Origin: Gaiellasilicea sp035645095
GTDB taxonomy: Bacteria > Actinomycetota > Thermoleophilia > Gaiellales > Gaiellaceae
Direction of reading: 5' to 3'
Length of the DNA: 24,853 nucleotides
NCBI GenBank assembly: GCA_035645095.1
Contig: DASQNG010000114.1
Span: 1 to 24,853 of the forward strand
Position numbers and translations under genes: made by a program
In this document: positions 14,918 through 21,771 of the stretch, piece by piece
How the letters are laid out: each line of letters begins with the position of its first letter
Position numbering within the stretch: the first letter of the stretch is position 1
Notes under the pieces: model-generated
What the model saw: only the letters and a program-made list of their open reading frames with translations
What the model was told of the DNA's origin: nothing
The model's database searches: none

Positions 14918-14942
14918 GAGCGGCGGCCGTCGGCCGCCGCTC
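14918..14942 (-). terminator. Strong hairpin terminator after the DEAD-box gene
   Basis: GAGCGGCGGCC (14918-14928), three-base loop, GGCCGCCGCTC (14932-14942): a perfect 11-bp stem, 25 bases beyond the helicase stop. There is only a weak T-bearing tail (TCTCGTTCC on the minus strand). It also separates this gene from the ahcY promoter. Confidence 0.65.
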
Positions 14943-14967
14943 GGAGGTTCGTCGGCTCGAAGCCGGT

Positions 14968-16161
14968 CTAGATCTTGCGGCGGGGGCGGCTGGGGCCCCA
15001 CTTCGAGTTGCGCCGCTTCGACGCGTAGACGAGGCGCGGTGCCGCGACCTTCATCCCCTGGTCGGCGAAGTCGTCGGTGCGGCCGACCATGCGCGCGACA
15101 TGGCTCACCTCGGCCTGCTGCTCGGGCAGCACGAGCGTCACGCCCGTGCCGCTGCGGCCGGCGCGGCCGGTGCGGCCGACCCGGTGGACGTAGCCCTTGT
15201 TGTCCTCGGGCGGGTCGAAGTTGATCACGTGCGTGATGTCGTCGAGATCGAGGCCGCGGGCGGCGACGTCGGTCGCGACGAGCGTCGAGACCTTGCCCGC
15301 CTCGAAGCGAGAGAGCGCCCGCTCGCGCGCGCCCTGCGTCATGTCGCCGTGCATCGCGACGGCGTGCACGTCGTGCCGCGCGAGCTTGTGGACGAGCCGC
15401 TCCGCGCCGCGCTTCGTCCGCACGAACACGAGCGCGAGCCCGCGTGCCTCCTCGCCGAGCAGCTGCGCCAGCAGCTGGACCTTGTTCTCCGCAGTGACCG
15501 CCACGAAGCGGTGCTCCACCGCGCCCTGGCGCTGCTCGACGGGCAGCTCGCCCTCGCAGCGGACGGCATTCGTCGTGTAGTCGCGGGCGAGCTCGCCGAC
15601 CGCGCCGTCGAGCGTGGCCGAGAAGAACATCGTCTGACGCTTGCGCGGCAGGCGCCGCACGATCCGGTCGACCTGCGGCTGGAAGCCCATGTCGAGCATC
15701 CGGTCTGCCTCGTCGAGGATCAGGATGCGGACACCCTCGAGCGTGACCGCCCGCCGCTCCAGCAGGTCCTGCAGGCGGCCGGGCGTCGCGACGAGCACGT
15801 GGGCCTCGCGGGCCTTCTTCGCCTGCGTCGAGATCGTGACGCCGCCGTAGACGGCGGCGACCTTCAGGTCGCGCGCGGGGGCGATCGTCTCGAACTCGGC
15901 GGCCACCTGGGCCGCGAGCTCGCGCGTCGGCACGAGGACGAGCGCCGAGGGGCGGGCCGCGCTCGAGTCGAGCGCCTCGACGATCGGGAGCGCGAACGCG
16001 AGCGTCTTGCCCGAGCCCGTCGGGGACTTCGCGAGCACGTCGCGGCCCGCGAGTGCGTCGGGGAGGACGAGGGTCTGGATGCGGAACGGCGCGTGGATGT
16101 CGCGGTCCGCGAGGGCCTGTGCGACGCGCGACGAGACGCCCAGGTCGAGAAACGACTGCAT
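14968..16161 (-). CDS. DEAD-box ATP-dependent RNA helicase
   Basis: A 397-residue DEAD-box helicase that remodels RNA or RNPs, for example in ribosome assembly or mRNA decay. Seen in order: the Q-motif Gln29, Walker A SPTGSGKT (46-53), PTREL (78-82), TPGR (126-129), DEAD as LDEADRMLDMGF (149-160), SAT (181-183), VFVRTKRGAERL (motif IV region), VATDVAARGLDLDDITHVINFD (motif V) and HRVGRTGRAGR (motif VI). The C-terminal tail is short and basic (KRRNSKWGPSRPRRKI), so this is a minimal RhlE-like helicase. ATG at 16161 is supported by the ribosome site GAAGGAG; the open frame continues upstream only as a shadow of the aminotransferase gene. The leader holds two stable hairpins, suggesting structure-dependent control. 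Confidence 0.95.
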   Translation of the reverse strand: MQSFLDLGVSSRVAQALADRDIHAPFRIQTLVLPDALAGRDVLAKSPTGSGKTLAFALPIVEALDSSAARPSALVLVPTRELAAQVAAEFETIAPARDLKVAAVYGGVTISTQAKKAREAHVLVATPGRLQDLLERRAVTLEGVRILILDEADRMLDMGFQPQVDRIVRRLPRKRQTMFFSATLDGAVGELARDYTTNAVRCEGELPVEQRQGAVEHRFVAVTAENKVQLLAQLLGEEARGLALVFVRTKRGAERLVHKLARHDVHAVAMHGDMTQGARERALSRFEAGKVSTLVATDVAARGLDLDDITHVINFDPPEDNKGYVHRVGRTGRAGRSGTGVTLVLPEQQAEVSHVARMVGRTDDFADQGMKVAAPRLVYASKRRNSKWGPSRPRRKI

Positions 16162-16182
16162 GTGATCTGACTCCTTCTGTTC

Positions 16183-16223
16183 GGTCGAGATCCGCCTACC
16201 TCGACCACCCGGCCCATGCCGGG
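16183..16223 (-). promoter_or_regulatory. Two tandem hairpins in the leader of the DEAD-box gene
   Basis: GGTCGAG (16183-16189) pairs with CTCGACC (16200-16206), a 7-bp stem. One base further, CCCGGC (16208-16213) pairs with GCCGGG (16218-16223), a 6-bp stem with a four-base loop. In the mRNA both hairpins would stand just 5' of the ribosome site. RNA helicase genes are sometimes controlled through their own leaders. Confidence 0.4.
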
Positions 16224-16307
16224 GCGAACAAGGAGAACAAACCTCACGGGACGACCCGATGCCGTCCGTGCCCACACCGTAGCACCGACCGTGGCTGACG
16301 CCGTCGC

Positions 16308-16313
16308 TAGGGT
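16308..16313 (+). promoter_or_regulatory. -10-like TAGGGT before the aminotransferase gene
   Basis: TAGGGT ends seven bases before GTG at 16321, in the same arrangement as other putative leaderless genes here. It lies in the 159-bp gap shared with the divergent helicase gene. Confidence 0.4.
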
Positions 16314-16320
16314 GCCCCGC

Positions 16321-17382
16321 GTGATCTCGTTCGCCCGCGGCGCCCCCGCTCCCGAGTGCCTCGCGCGCGACCTGATCGCCGACTGTGCGCGCGCCGCGAT
16401 CGAGCGCGACGCAGGCGTCCTCGCGTACGGCTCGGGCGGCGGCTACGGCCCGCTGCGCGAGCGGCTGGCGGCGCGGCACGGCGTCGAGCCCGCCCGCGTC
16501 CTCCTGACGAGCGGCGGCCTGCAGGGGATCGCGTTCTACTTCGAGGAGCTGCTCGAGCAGCGGCCCGGCCGGGTGCTCGTCGAGGGGCCGACCTACGACC
16601 GGCCGCTCAAGCTGCTCGACGGCCTCGGAGCCGACGTGGTCGCGCTCCCCATGGACGACGAGGGGCTGGACCCCGACGCCGTCGAGCGGGAGCTCGGGGC
16701 CGGCCCGGTCAGCTTCCTCTACACCATCCCGACCTTCCAGAACCCGAGCGGGCGGACGCTGTCGGTCGAGCGCCGGCGGCGGCTCGTCGAGCTGGCGGCG
16801 CGCCACGACCTCCCCGTGCTCGAGGACGACCCCTACGGCCTCGTCCGCTACGAGGGCGAGGCGCCGCCGTCGCTGCACGAGCTGGAGGGCGGGGCGTGCG
16901 TCACCTACGCCTCCTCGTTCTCGAAGACGGTGGCCCCGGGACTCCGCATCGGCTGGTTCGTGCTCCCCGCCGGCCTGGCGGAGCGGCTCGAGGCACGGGC
17001 AGTCTCCACCTACATCTCACCGCCCTTCGTCTCCCAGGCGACCGTGGAGGAGCTCTGCGCCCGTGGCCTCTTCGACGAGAACCTGGCCCGGATCCGCGAC
17101 CTGCTGCGCGCACGGCGGGACGCGATGCTGGACGCGCTCGAGCGCGAGCTCGCCGCGAGCGCGACCTGGAGCCGCCCCGAAGGCGGCTACTTCGTCTGGG
17201 CCGAGCTGCAGACCGAGACGGCGCCCCTGCTCGAGCGCGCCGAGGCCGCCGGGGTCTCTTTCGTGCGCGGTGCCGACTTCTTCCCCGGCGGCGGGGGGAG
17301 CCGCGCGGCCCGCCTCGCGTTCAGCTACGAGTCGGTGGACTCGATCGGCGAAGGCGTCTCGGTGCTCGCGTCGCTCCTGTAG
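16321..17382 (+). CDS. PLP-dependent aminotransferase, class I/II (MocR/2-aminoadipate-like)
   Basis: A 353-residue fold-type I PLP enzyme that transfers amino groups, probably from an amino acid to a 2-oxo acid. Seen: YGSGGGYGPLRERLA (36-50), LTSGGLQGI (62-70), VEGPTYDRPLKLL, YTIPTFQNPSGRTLS (134-148; cofactor Asn141), LEDDPYGLVRY (167-177; Asp169 and Tyr172), and SSFSKTVAPGLRIGW (198-212), with PLP Lys202 and carboxylate-binding Arg209. It resembles the catalytic part of MocR regulators and LysN-type 2-aminoadipate aminotransferases but has no DNA-binding domain. The start is uncertain: GTG 16321 is chosen for its -10 spacing and its MISFARGAP N-terminus; GTG 16291 and 16312 are possible. 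Its 3' end overlaps the convergent LapA-like gene by 58 bases. The substrate is unknown. Confidence 0.88.
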   Translation: MISFARGAPAPECLARDLIADCARAAIERDAGVLAYGSGGGYGPLRERLAARHGVEPARVLLTSGGLQGIAFYFEELLEQRPGRVLVEGPTYDRPLKLLDGLGADVVALPMDDEGLDPDAVERELGAGPVSFLYTIPTFQNPSGRTLSVERRRRLVELAARHDLPVLEDDPYGLVRYEGEAPPSLHELEGGACVTYASSFSKTVAPGLRIGWFVLPAGLAERLEARAVSTYISPPFVSQATVEELCARGLFDENLARIRDLLRARRDAMLDALERELAASATWSRPEGGYFVWAELQTETAPLLERAEAAGVSFVRGADFFPGGGGSRAARLAFSYESVDSIGEGVSVLASLL

Positions 17383-17627
17383 ACGCGCCGCGCGTAGATC
17401 TGGGCGATCAGCACGCCCGCGACGAGCCCGGCGAGGAGCGACAGCAGGATGACCCAGATCAGCGAGGTGCGGGCCTCGAAGAAGATGAAGTTGACGCTCG
17501 CCTGGTCCGTGTTCCCGCTCACGAACGCGATCACGTAGGCCGCGAGGAGGATCAGCCCCGCGATCGACAGCCAGAGCTTGGGGAGCCAGCTGCGCTGGAA
17601 CTCGCGCTCGCGCTCGCTCGGATCCAT
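17325..17627 (-). CDS. LapA-domain (DUF1049) small membrane protein
   Basis: A 100-residue inner-membrane protein with two helices (about residues 18-37 and 56-78). The pattern between them, IAFVSGNTDQASVNFIFFEA, and the second helix with LLSLLAGLVAGVLIA match the LapA/YciS lipopolysaccharide-assembly domain. In actinobacteria, which lack LPS, members have unknown roles. The N-terminus is charged and cytosolic (MDPSEREREFQ), and the C-terminal tail is Ser/Thr-rich. ATG at 17627 has a TAGGAT hexamer six bases upstream. That hexamer contains the stop codon of the upstream Cys-rich gene, so this gene can be transcribed on its own. The last 58 bases lie antisense inside the aminotransferase gene. 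Confidence 0.8.
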   Translation of the reverse strand: MDPSEREREFQRSWLPKLWLSIAGLILLAAYVIAFVSGNTDQASVNFIFFEARTSLIWVILLSLLAGLVAGVLIAQIYARRVYRSDASTETPSPIESTDS

Positions 17628-17633
17628 CGGCGG

Positions 17634-17639
17634 ATCCTA
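17634..17639 (-). promoter_or_regulatory. -10-like TAGGAT before the LapA-like gene
   Basis: TAGGAT (17639-17634, minus) is six bases from the ATG. Its first three bases are the TAG stop of the Cys-rich gene. Confidence 0.4.
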
Positions 17640-17816
17640 TGCGGCGGCGTGGGCGTAGGCCGGTGCCGGACGCGGCACGAGCGGCGGCTGGCGCGGCGGT
17701 TGGAGGCCGGCGCGCGCGGCGCGGAAGGTGGGACACGGGCGCTCGCCGGGAAGGGCGCAGAGGCCCGAGCGGCGGAAGTAGCAGTCACTGCACGTTGCTT
17801 CGCTTCGGTTGCTCAT
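17637..17816 (-). CDS. Four-cysteine miniprotein (59 aa), probable metal-binding
   Basis: A 59-residue protein with a C-X2-C-X7-C-X7-C arrangement (Cys 9, 12, 20, 28) inside TCSDCYFRRSGLCALPGERP, followed by CPTFR and then a Pro/Ala-rich tail (PPRQPPLVPRPAPAY). The Cys set suggests a zinc ribbon-like fold or another metal site. Similar short CxxCYF...CPTFR proteins are familiar from actinobacteria but have no function I can name. ATG at 17816 is preceded by GGGGAGAG, a plausible though very close ribosome site; the frame is open a further 28 codons upstream without a recognisable extension. It lies 9 bp upstream of the LapA-like gene on the same strand and follows the four-gene TCA/protease operon after a 137-bp gap. 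Confidence 0.72.
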   Translation of the reverse strand: MSNRSEATCSDCYFRRSGLCALPGERPCPTFRAARAGLQPPRQPPLVPRPAPAYAHAAA

Positions 17817-17900
17817 CTCTCCCCGTGTTCTCGTGGCGACCAGACGTGAACAGGGGCCATTCTCGGGGCGCGCGGCTGTGGCATCAACCCCTCGTCGCAA

Positions 17901-17929
17901 CGAAACGCACGCAATTTCCGGTGCTTTCG
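17901..17929 (-). terminator. Hairpins downstream of the PDZ/Lon gene
   Basis: CGAAA-(C)-GCAC (17901-17910) pairs with GTGCTTTCG (17921-17929), a 9-bp stem with one bulge and a ten-base loop. A second small stem, CGGGA/TCCCG, lies at 17936-17949. Both stand in the 137-bp gap after the protease stop at 17954 and could end the icd operon. The gap is more A/T-rich than its surroundings and holds no other recognised feature. Confidence 0.4.
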
Positions 17930-17953
17930 CTTGTCCGGGAAAGATCCCGCTAA

Positions 17954-18958
17954 TCAGCTCTTTTTGGGCAACGCGGCGAGCTTCTCGAGCGCCTGTTGAA
18001 AGTTCTCCACCGGGATGATCCGCAGGCCATGCGCGTGGCGCCGTGCAACGGCCGCGTTATCCCCAGCCGGGACGACGAAGACCTCGGCCCCTGCGCGGCG
18101 GGCGCCGATCGTCTTCTGCTTCGCGCCCCCGATCGGAGAGACGGTCCCGTCGAGCTGCAGCTCCCCGGTCGCGGCCACCCGGTAGCCGCGGTCGATCTCC
18201 TCGCCGAGCTCCTCGAGCAGGTCGAGCGCGAAGGCGAGCCCGGCGGAAGGGCCGCCGACGTTGCCGAGGTCGATCTCGACGTCGAGCGGGAGGTCGATGT
18301 CCGCGTTCTGCTCGACCTGGATGCCGACGATCGGGCGAGCCTCGTCGTCCGGGCTCGCCACCGTCGCCACCGACTCGGTACGCAGCTTCCCCTCCGCGCG
18401 CAGCCGCAGCCGGACTGTTTCGCCGGGCTTCCGCCGGCCGATCGCGCGGCGGAGCGCGTCGGGCGTCCGTACGCGCGAGCCGTCGACCGCGACGATCACG
18501 TCGCCGGCGCGGACTCGGCCGTGTGCCGGCGCGTCGGGTACGACGGCGACGACGAGCGCCCCGTCCGGCGCGGCGCCGACGTCGTGCCCGAGCTCGCGCA
18601 GCGCGACCGCGGCCGCCACCTGCTCCGAGCGATCCATCGCGCGCCGGTTCTGCCGCCGCCGCTCCTCGAAGCTGGAGCCGGGCGGGACGAGAGCGTGAGC
18701 CGGCACGAGATCGGCGCCGTCGGGGCGCAGCGGCGGGACGTGCCGCTCGAGCAGCGAGGCCTTGCGGACGACGACGTCGACGTAGAGGATGCCGCCGCCG
18801 TCGCGGTCGGCCTGCTCGCCCTCAACCGTCACGCGCTCGGCGAGCGGCTTCGCCTCGTCCGGGAGGATCAGGTAGTCGTCACCGGGAACGAAGAAGGCGA
18901 CGCCGGCCGCGGCCAGCGCGACGACGACGAGGCCGAGCAGGACGCGGCCGAGCCTCAG
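17954..18958 (-). CDS. PDZ domain-containing Lon-type (S16) protease, YlbL-like, with probable CTG start
   Basis: A 334-residue membrane-anchored protease with the active site probably outside the cytoplasm. Seen: one N-terminal helix (about 4-24), a YlbL-like region (YLILPDEAKPLAERV), a PDZ domain (about 125-195; RVRAGDVIVAVDGSRV) and a C-terminal Lon proteolytic domain. The latter has Ser238 in NVGGPSAGLAFAL (233-245) and Lys280 in SPIGGAKQKTIGA (274-286), the S16 Ser-Lys dyad. No ATPase domain is present. The frame has no ATG/GTG/TTG in a sensible place; GTG 19039 would add 27 meaningless residues read from the SDR gene. CTG at 18958 overlaps the SDR stop as CTGA, just as GTGA overlaps join other genes here, and gives MRLGRVLLGLVVV. 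Last gene of the icd operon. Confidence 0.85.
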   Translation of the reverse strand: MRLGRVLLGLVVVALAAAGVAFFVPGDDYLILPDEAKPLAERVTVEGEQADRDGGGILYVDVVVRKASLLERHVPPLRPDGADLVPAHALVPPGSSFEERRRQNRRAMDRSEQVAAAVALRELGHDVGAAPDGALVVAVVPDAPAHGRVRAGDVIVAVDGSRVRTPDALRRAIGRRKPGETVRLRLRAEGKLRTESVATVASPDDEARPIVGIQVEQNADIDLPLDVEIDLGNVGGPSAGLAFALDLLEELGEEIDRGYRVAATGELQLDGTVSPIGGAKQKTIGARRAGAEVFVVPAGDNAAVARRHAHGLRIIPVENFQQALEKLAALPKKS

Positions 18959-19698
18959 AGGAGGCCCCGGGTGAGCCCGCCGTCGACCGCGATCGTGGTG
19001 CCGGTGACGTAGGCCGCACGGTCGGACGCGAGGAAGCACACGACGTCGCCGAGCTCGCGCGGCGAGGCCACCCGCCGCAGCGGGATCGCGCCGAGGTCGG
19101 CCTCCGTCGGGCCGTCGGGATACACCTCGCGCAGCCGGTCCGTGTCGACGCGCCCCGGCGCCACCGCGTTGACGGTCACGCCGGCAGGCCCGAGCTCGCG
19201 CGAGAGGGTCTTCAGCCAGCCGATGAGGCCCGGCCGGATCGCGTTCGAGAGCGCGAGGCCGTCGATCGGCTCCTTCACCGAGCTCGACGTGATCGCGACG
19301 ACGCGGCCACGGCCGCTCGCCTCGAGGTGCGGCCGACAGAGCCGCACGAGCCGGAGCGAGGAGAGGAGCAGCAGCCCGACCGCGTCGTCGACCTGCACGT
19401 CGGTGATGTCCACGGCCGCCGTCCGCGGGGGGCCGCCGCTGTTCAGGACGAGCACGTCGATGCCGCCGAACGCCTCCAGCGTGCGGGCGACGAGTGTCTC
19501 GAGGTGCTTCGGGTCGGTCACGTCCCCGCGAACGGCGAGCGCCCCGAGCCGCTCCGCCTCGCGCTCGAGCACGTCGCGCCGACGCGCGAGCATGGCGACG
19601 TTGGCGCCCTCCGCCGCGAGCGACTCGGCGCAGGCGAGGCCGATCCCCGACGAGGCGCCGCAGACGACGGCGGTGCGCCCGGCGAGGCCGAGCTCCAT
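18955..19698 (-). CDS. SDR-family protein lacking the Tyr-Lys catalytic pair
   Basis: A 247-residue classical short-chain dehydrogenase/reductase fold. Seen: the cofactor motif GASSGIG (14-20), an Arg-rich segment LARRRD (37-42) that would favour NADP, DV (59-60), LNSGG (85-89), the catalytic-Ser region AITSSS (135-140), and PGRVDTDRL with a C-terminal AVDGGLTRG. Where the family has YxxxK this protein reads SNAIR (151-155), so Tyr is replaced by Ser and Lys by Arg. A group of SDRs with SNxxR is known from sequence databases; whether they catalyse reduction is unclear. ATG at 19698 is two bases after the mdh stop, so it is part of the operon. The substrate is unknown, and a non-catalytic or altered role is possible. 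Confidence 0.85.
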   Translation of the reverse strand: MELGLAGRTAVVCGASSGIGLACAESLAAEGANVAMLARRRDVLEREAERLGALAVRGDVTDPKHLETLVARTLEAFGGIDVLVLNSGGPPRTAAVDITDVQVDDAVGLLLLSSLRLVRLCRPHLEASGRGRVVAITSSSVKEPIDGLALSNAIRPGLIGWLKTLSRELGPAGVTVNAVAPGRVDTDRLREVYPDGPTEADLGAIPLRRVASPRELGDVVCFLASDRAAYVTGTTIAVDGGLTRGLL

Positions 19699-19700
19699 CG

Positions 19701-20624
19701 TCAGGTGCCGAGAACCGAGACGACGTCGCGCACGGCGGCGGCCGACGTCTCGAGCGCCTGGCGCTCCGACTCGTCGAGCTCGAGCTCCACGATCTGCTCG
19801 ATCCCGTCCCGGCCGAGCTTCACGGGCACGCCCATGTAGAGGCCGTCGATCCCGTATTCGCCCTCGAGGTATGCGGTGCAAGGCAGCACGCGCTTCTCGT
19901 CGAGCACGATCGAGTCGACCATCTGCGCCGCGGCCGCCCCCGGCGCGTACCACGCGGAGGTGCCGAGCAGGTTCACGAGCTCGCCGCCGCCCTTCGCCGT
20001 CCTCGCCACCATCGCGGTGATCCGCTCCTCGTCGACGAGCTTCCGCAACGGGATGCCGCCGACCGTGGTGGCGGAGACGACCGAAACCATCTGGTCGCCG
20101 TGGCCGCCGAGCACCATCGCGGTCACGTCCTTCACGGACGCGCCGGTCTCGTGCGCGATGAAGGTCGAGAAGCGCGACGTGTCGAGGATCCCCGCCATGC
20201 CGAAGACGCGCTCCTTCGGGTGCCCGGACACGTTCTTCGCAACGTGGCACATCGCGTCGAGCGGGTTCGAGACGACGATCAGGATCGCGTCTGCACTCGC
20301 TGCCACGGCCTGCTCCGTGACGGAGCCGACGATCTTCTCGTTGGTCGTGACGAGGTCGTCGCGGCTCATCCCCGGCTGCCGCGGCAGCCCGGCCGTGATG
20401 ACGACCACCTCGGAGCCGGCGGTCTCGTCGTAGCCGTTCGTCCCGAGGACGTTCGGCTCGTACCCGAGCACCGCGCCCGCCTGGTTGATGTCGAGCGCCT
20501 TGCCCTGGGGCAGGCCTTCCTTGATGTCGACGAGGACGACGTCCGCGTAGTCGCGCCGGGCCAGTTCCTGCGCGCAGGTCGCGCCCACGTTGCCGGCGCC
20601 GACCACGGTGATCTTGTGCCTCAC
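19701..20624 (-). CDS. mdh: Malate dehydrogenase (LDH-like, NAD-dependent)
   Basis: A 307-residue malate dehydrogenase of the lactate dehydrogenase-like type, oxidising malate to oxaloacetate in the TCA cycle. Seen: the dinucleotide site VVGAGNVGATCA (7-18), Asp33 indicating NAD, and the substrate loop AGLPRQPGMSRDDL (78-91), with Arg82 and Arg88 binding carboxylates; Arg82 is the malate-specifying position. Also SNPLDAM (119-125), Arg151, and the catalytic VLGGHGDQMV (171-180; His175). It starts with GTG at 20624, overlapping the icd stop by four bases (GTGA). Its position between icd and the citrate synthase operon fits a TCA cluster. Confidence 0.96.
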   Translation of the reverse strand: MRHKITVVGAGNVGATCAQELARRDYADVVLVDIKEGLPQGKALDINQAGAVLGYEPNVLGTNGYDETAGSEVVVITAGLPRQPGMSRDDLVTTNEKIVGSVTEQAVAASADAILIVVSNPLDAMCHVAKNVSGHPKERVFGMAGILDTSRFSTFIAHETGASVKDVTAMVLGGHGDQMVSVVSATTVGGIPLRKLVDEERITAMVARTAKGGGELVNLLGTSAWYAPGAAAAQMVDSIVLDEKRVLPCTAYLEGEYGIDGLYMGVPVKLGRDGIEQIVELELDESERQALETSAAAVRDVVSVLGT

Positions 20625-21712
20625 TGCGAGCCCTCCAGCTTGTCGATGATCGCGTCCGCGACCTCGCTCGTGCCGACGGCGCTCGGGTCGTCCCGGCTCG
20701 GCTTCATGTCATAGGTGACGTTCCGGCCCTCCTCGATCACGGCTGCGATCGCGCGCTCGAGGCGGTCGGCGGCGTCCGTCTCGCCGAGGTGGCGGAGCAT
20801 CAGCATCCCCGAGAGCATCATCGCCATCGGGTTCACCTTGTTCTGGCCGGCGTACTTCGGCGCCGAGCCGTGCGTCGGCTCGAAGACCGCGCTTTCCCGG
20901 CCGAAGTTCGCGCCGGGGGCGAGCCCGAGGCCCCCGATCAGCCCGGCGGCCAGGTCGGAGACGATGTCGCCGTAGAGGTTCGGCAGCACGAGCACGTCGT
21001 ACTCCTCCGGCCGCTGCACGAGCTGCATCGACAGGTTGTCGACGATGCGGTCCTCGAACTCGACGTCACCGTTCTCCTCTGCGACGTCGCGCGCGACGTG
21101 GAGGAAGAGCCCGTCCGTGAACTTCATGATGTTCGCCTTGTGCACGGCGGTGACCTTGCGGCGCCCGTTGCGGCGCGCGTACTCGAACGCGAACTCGACG
21201 ATCTGCCGGGTCCCGGTCTCGGAGATCGGCTTGATCGAGATCCCGGAGTCACGGCGGATCGCGCCGTGCCCGTGCTCGCCCAGCCACGTCAGCAGCTCGT
21301 CCGCGTCCTCGGTGCCCTCTTCGAACTCGACGCCCGCGTAGAGGTCCTCGGTGTTCTCGCGCACCACGATGAGGTCGACCTCCTCGTAGCGCGAGCGCAC
21401 ACCGGGGTAGCTCTTGCACGGCCGCACCTGGGCGTAGAGGTCGAGCGCCTTCCGCAGCCCGACGTTGACCGACCGGAAGCCGCCGCCCACGGGGGTCGTG
21501 ATCGGCCCCTTGAGCGCAGTCCCGTTCCGGCGGACCGACTCGAGCACGTGCTCCGGGAGCGGGTTCCCGCCGTACTGGTCCATCACGTCCGTCCCCGCCT
21601 GCTGGACGTCCCAGTCGAAGGCGACGCCGGTGCCCTCGAGCACCCGGCGCGTGGCCTCCGTCAGCTCGGGTCCGGTCCCGTCGCCGGGGATGAGGGTCAC
21701 TCGGTGCGCCAT
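20621..21712 (-). CDS. icd: Isocitrate dehydrogenase (short, IDH3-like form with NADP-type coenzyme residues)
   Basis: A 363-residue isocitrate/isopropylmalate dehydrogenase-family enzyme, converting isocitrate to 2-oxoglutarate and CO2. Seen: IPGDGTGPE (8-16), the substrate loop SVNVGLRKALDLYAQVRPCK (81-100), VRENTEDLYAGVE (117-129), the catalytic Lys in HKANIMKFTDG (191-201), the metal site LYGDIVSDLAAGL (246-258) and PTHGSAPKYAGQNKVNP (279-295). The length and N-terminus fit NAD-IDH, and SVNVGLRK rather than an isopropylmalate-type loop supports isocitrate. The Lys-Tyr after HGSAP (286-287) matches NADP-using enzymes. ATG at 21712 is chosen; the longer frame up to 21745 adds no conserved residues. 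TAGAGT lies 11 bases upstream. First gene of the four-gene operon. Confidence 0.92.
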   Translation of the reverse strand: MAHRVTLIPGDGTGPELTEATRRVLEGTGVAFDWDVQQAGTDVMDQYGGNPLPEHVLESVRRNGTALKGPITTPVGGGFRSVNVGLRKALDLYAQVRPCKSYPGVRSRYEEVDLIVVRENTEDLYAGVEFEEGTEDADELLTWLGEHGHGAIRRDSGISIKPISETGTRQIVEFAFEYARRNGRRKVTAVHKANIMKFTDGLFLHVARDVAEENGDVEFEDRIVDNLSMQLVQRPEEYDVLVLPNLYGDIVSDLAAGLIGGLGLAPGANFGRESAVFEPTHGSAPKYAGQNKVNPMAMMLSGMLMLRHLGETDAADRLERAIAAVIEEGRNVTYDMKPSRDDPSAVGTSEVADAIIDKLEGSQ

Positions 21713-21723
21713 GGCCGCGCACG

Positions 21724-21729
21724 ACTCTA
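21724..21729 (-). promoter_or_regulatory. -10-like TAGAGT before icd
   Basis: TAGAGT (21729-21724, minus) is 11 bases from the icd ATG in the 59-bp divergent gap shared with the first citrate synthase gene. No Shine-Dalgarno is visible. Confidence 0.4.
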
Positions 21730-21757
21730 CCGACCGATTGGGCACTGGGGTTCCGGG

Positions 21758-21763
21758 TAAGGT
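21758..21763 (+). promoter_or_regulatory. -10-like TAAGGT before citrate synthase 1
   Basis: TAAGGT ends eight bases before the ATG at 21772, implying a leaderless or nearly leaderless transcript. It is back-to-back with the icd hexamer, with only 28 bp between them, so the two promoters must overlap and could be co-regulated. Confidence 0.45.
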
Positions 21764-21771
21764 CCGTGCCG

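Noticed and set aside
16162..16878. Extension of the DEAD-box frame upstream of ATG 16161
   Set aside because: It only shadows the aminotransferase gene on the other strand; ATG 16161 has a good ribosome site and the family N-terminus.
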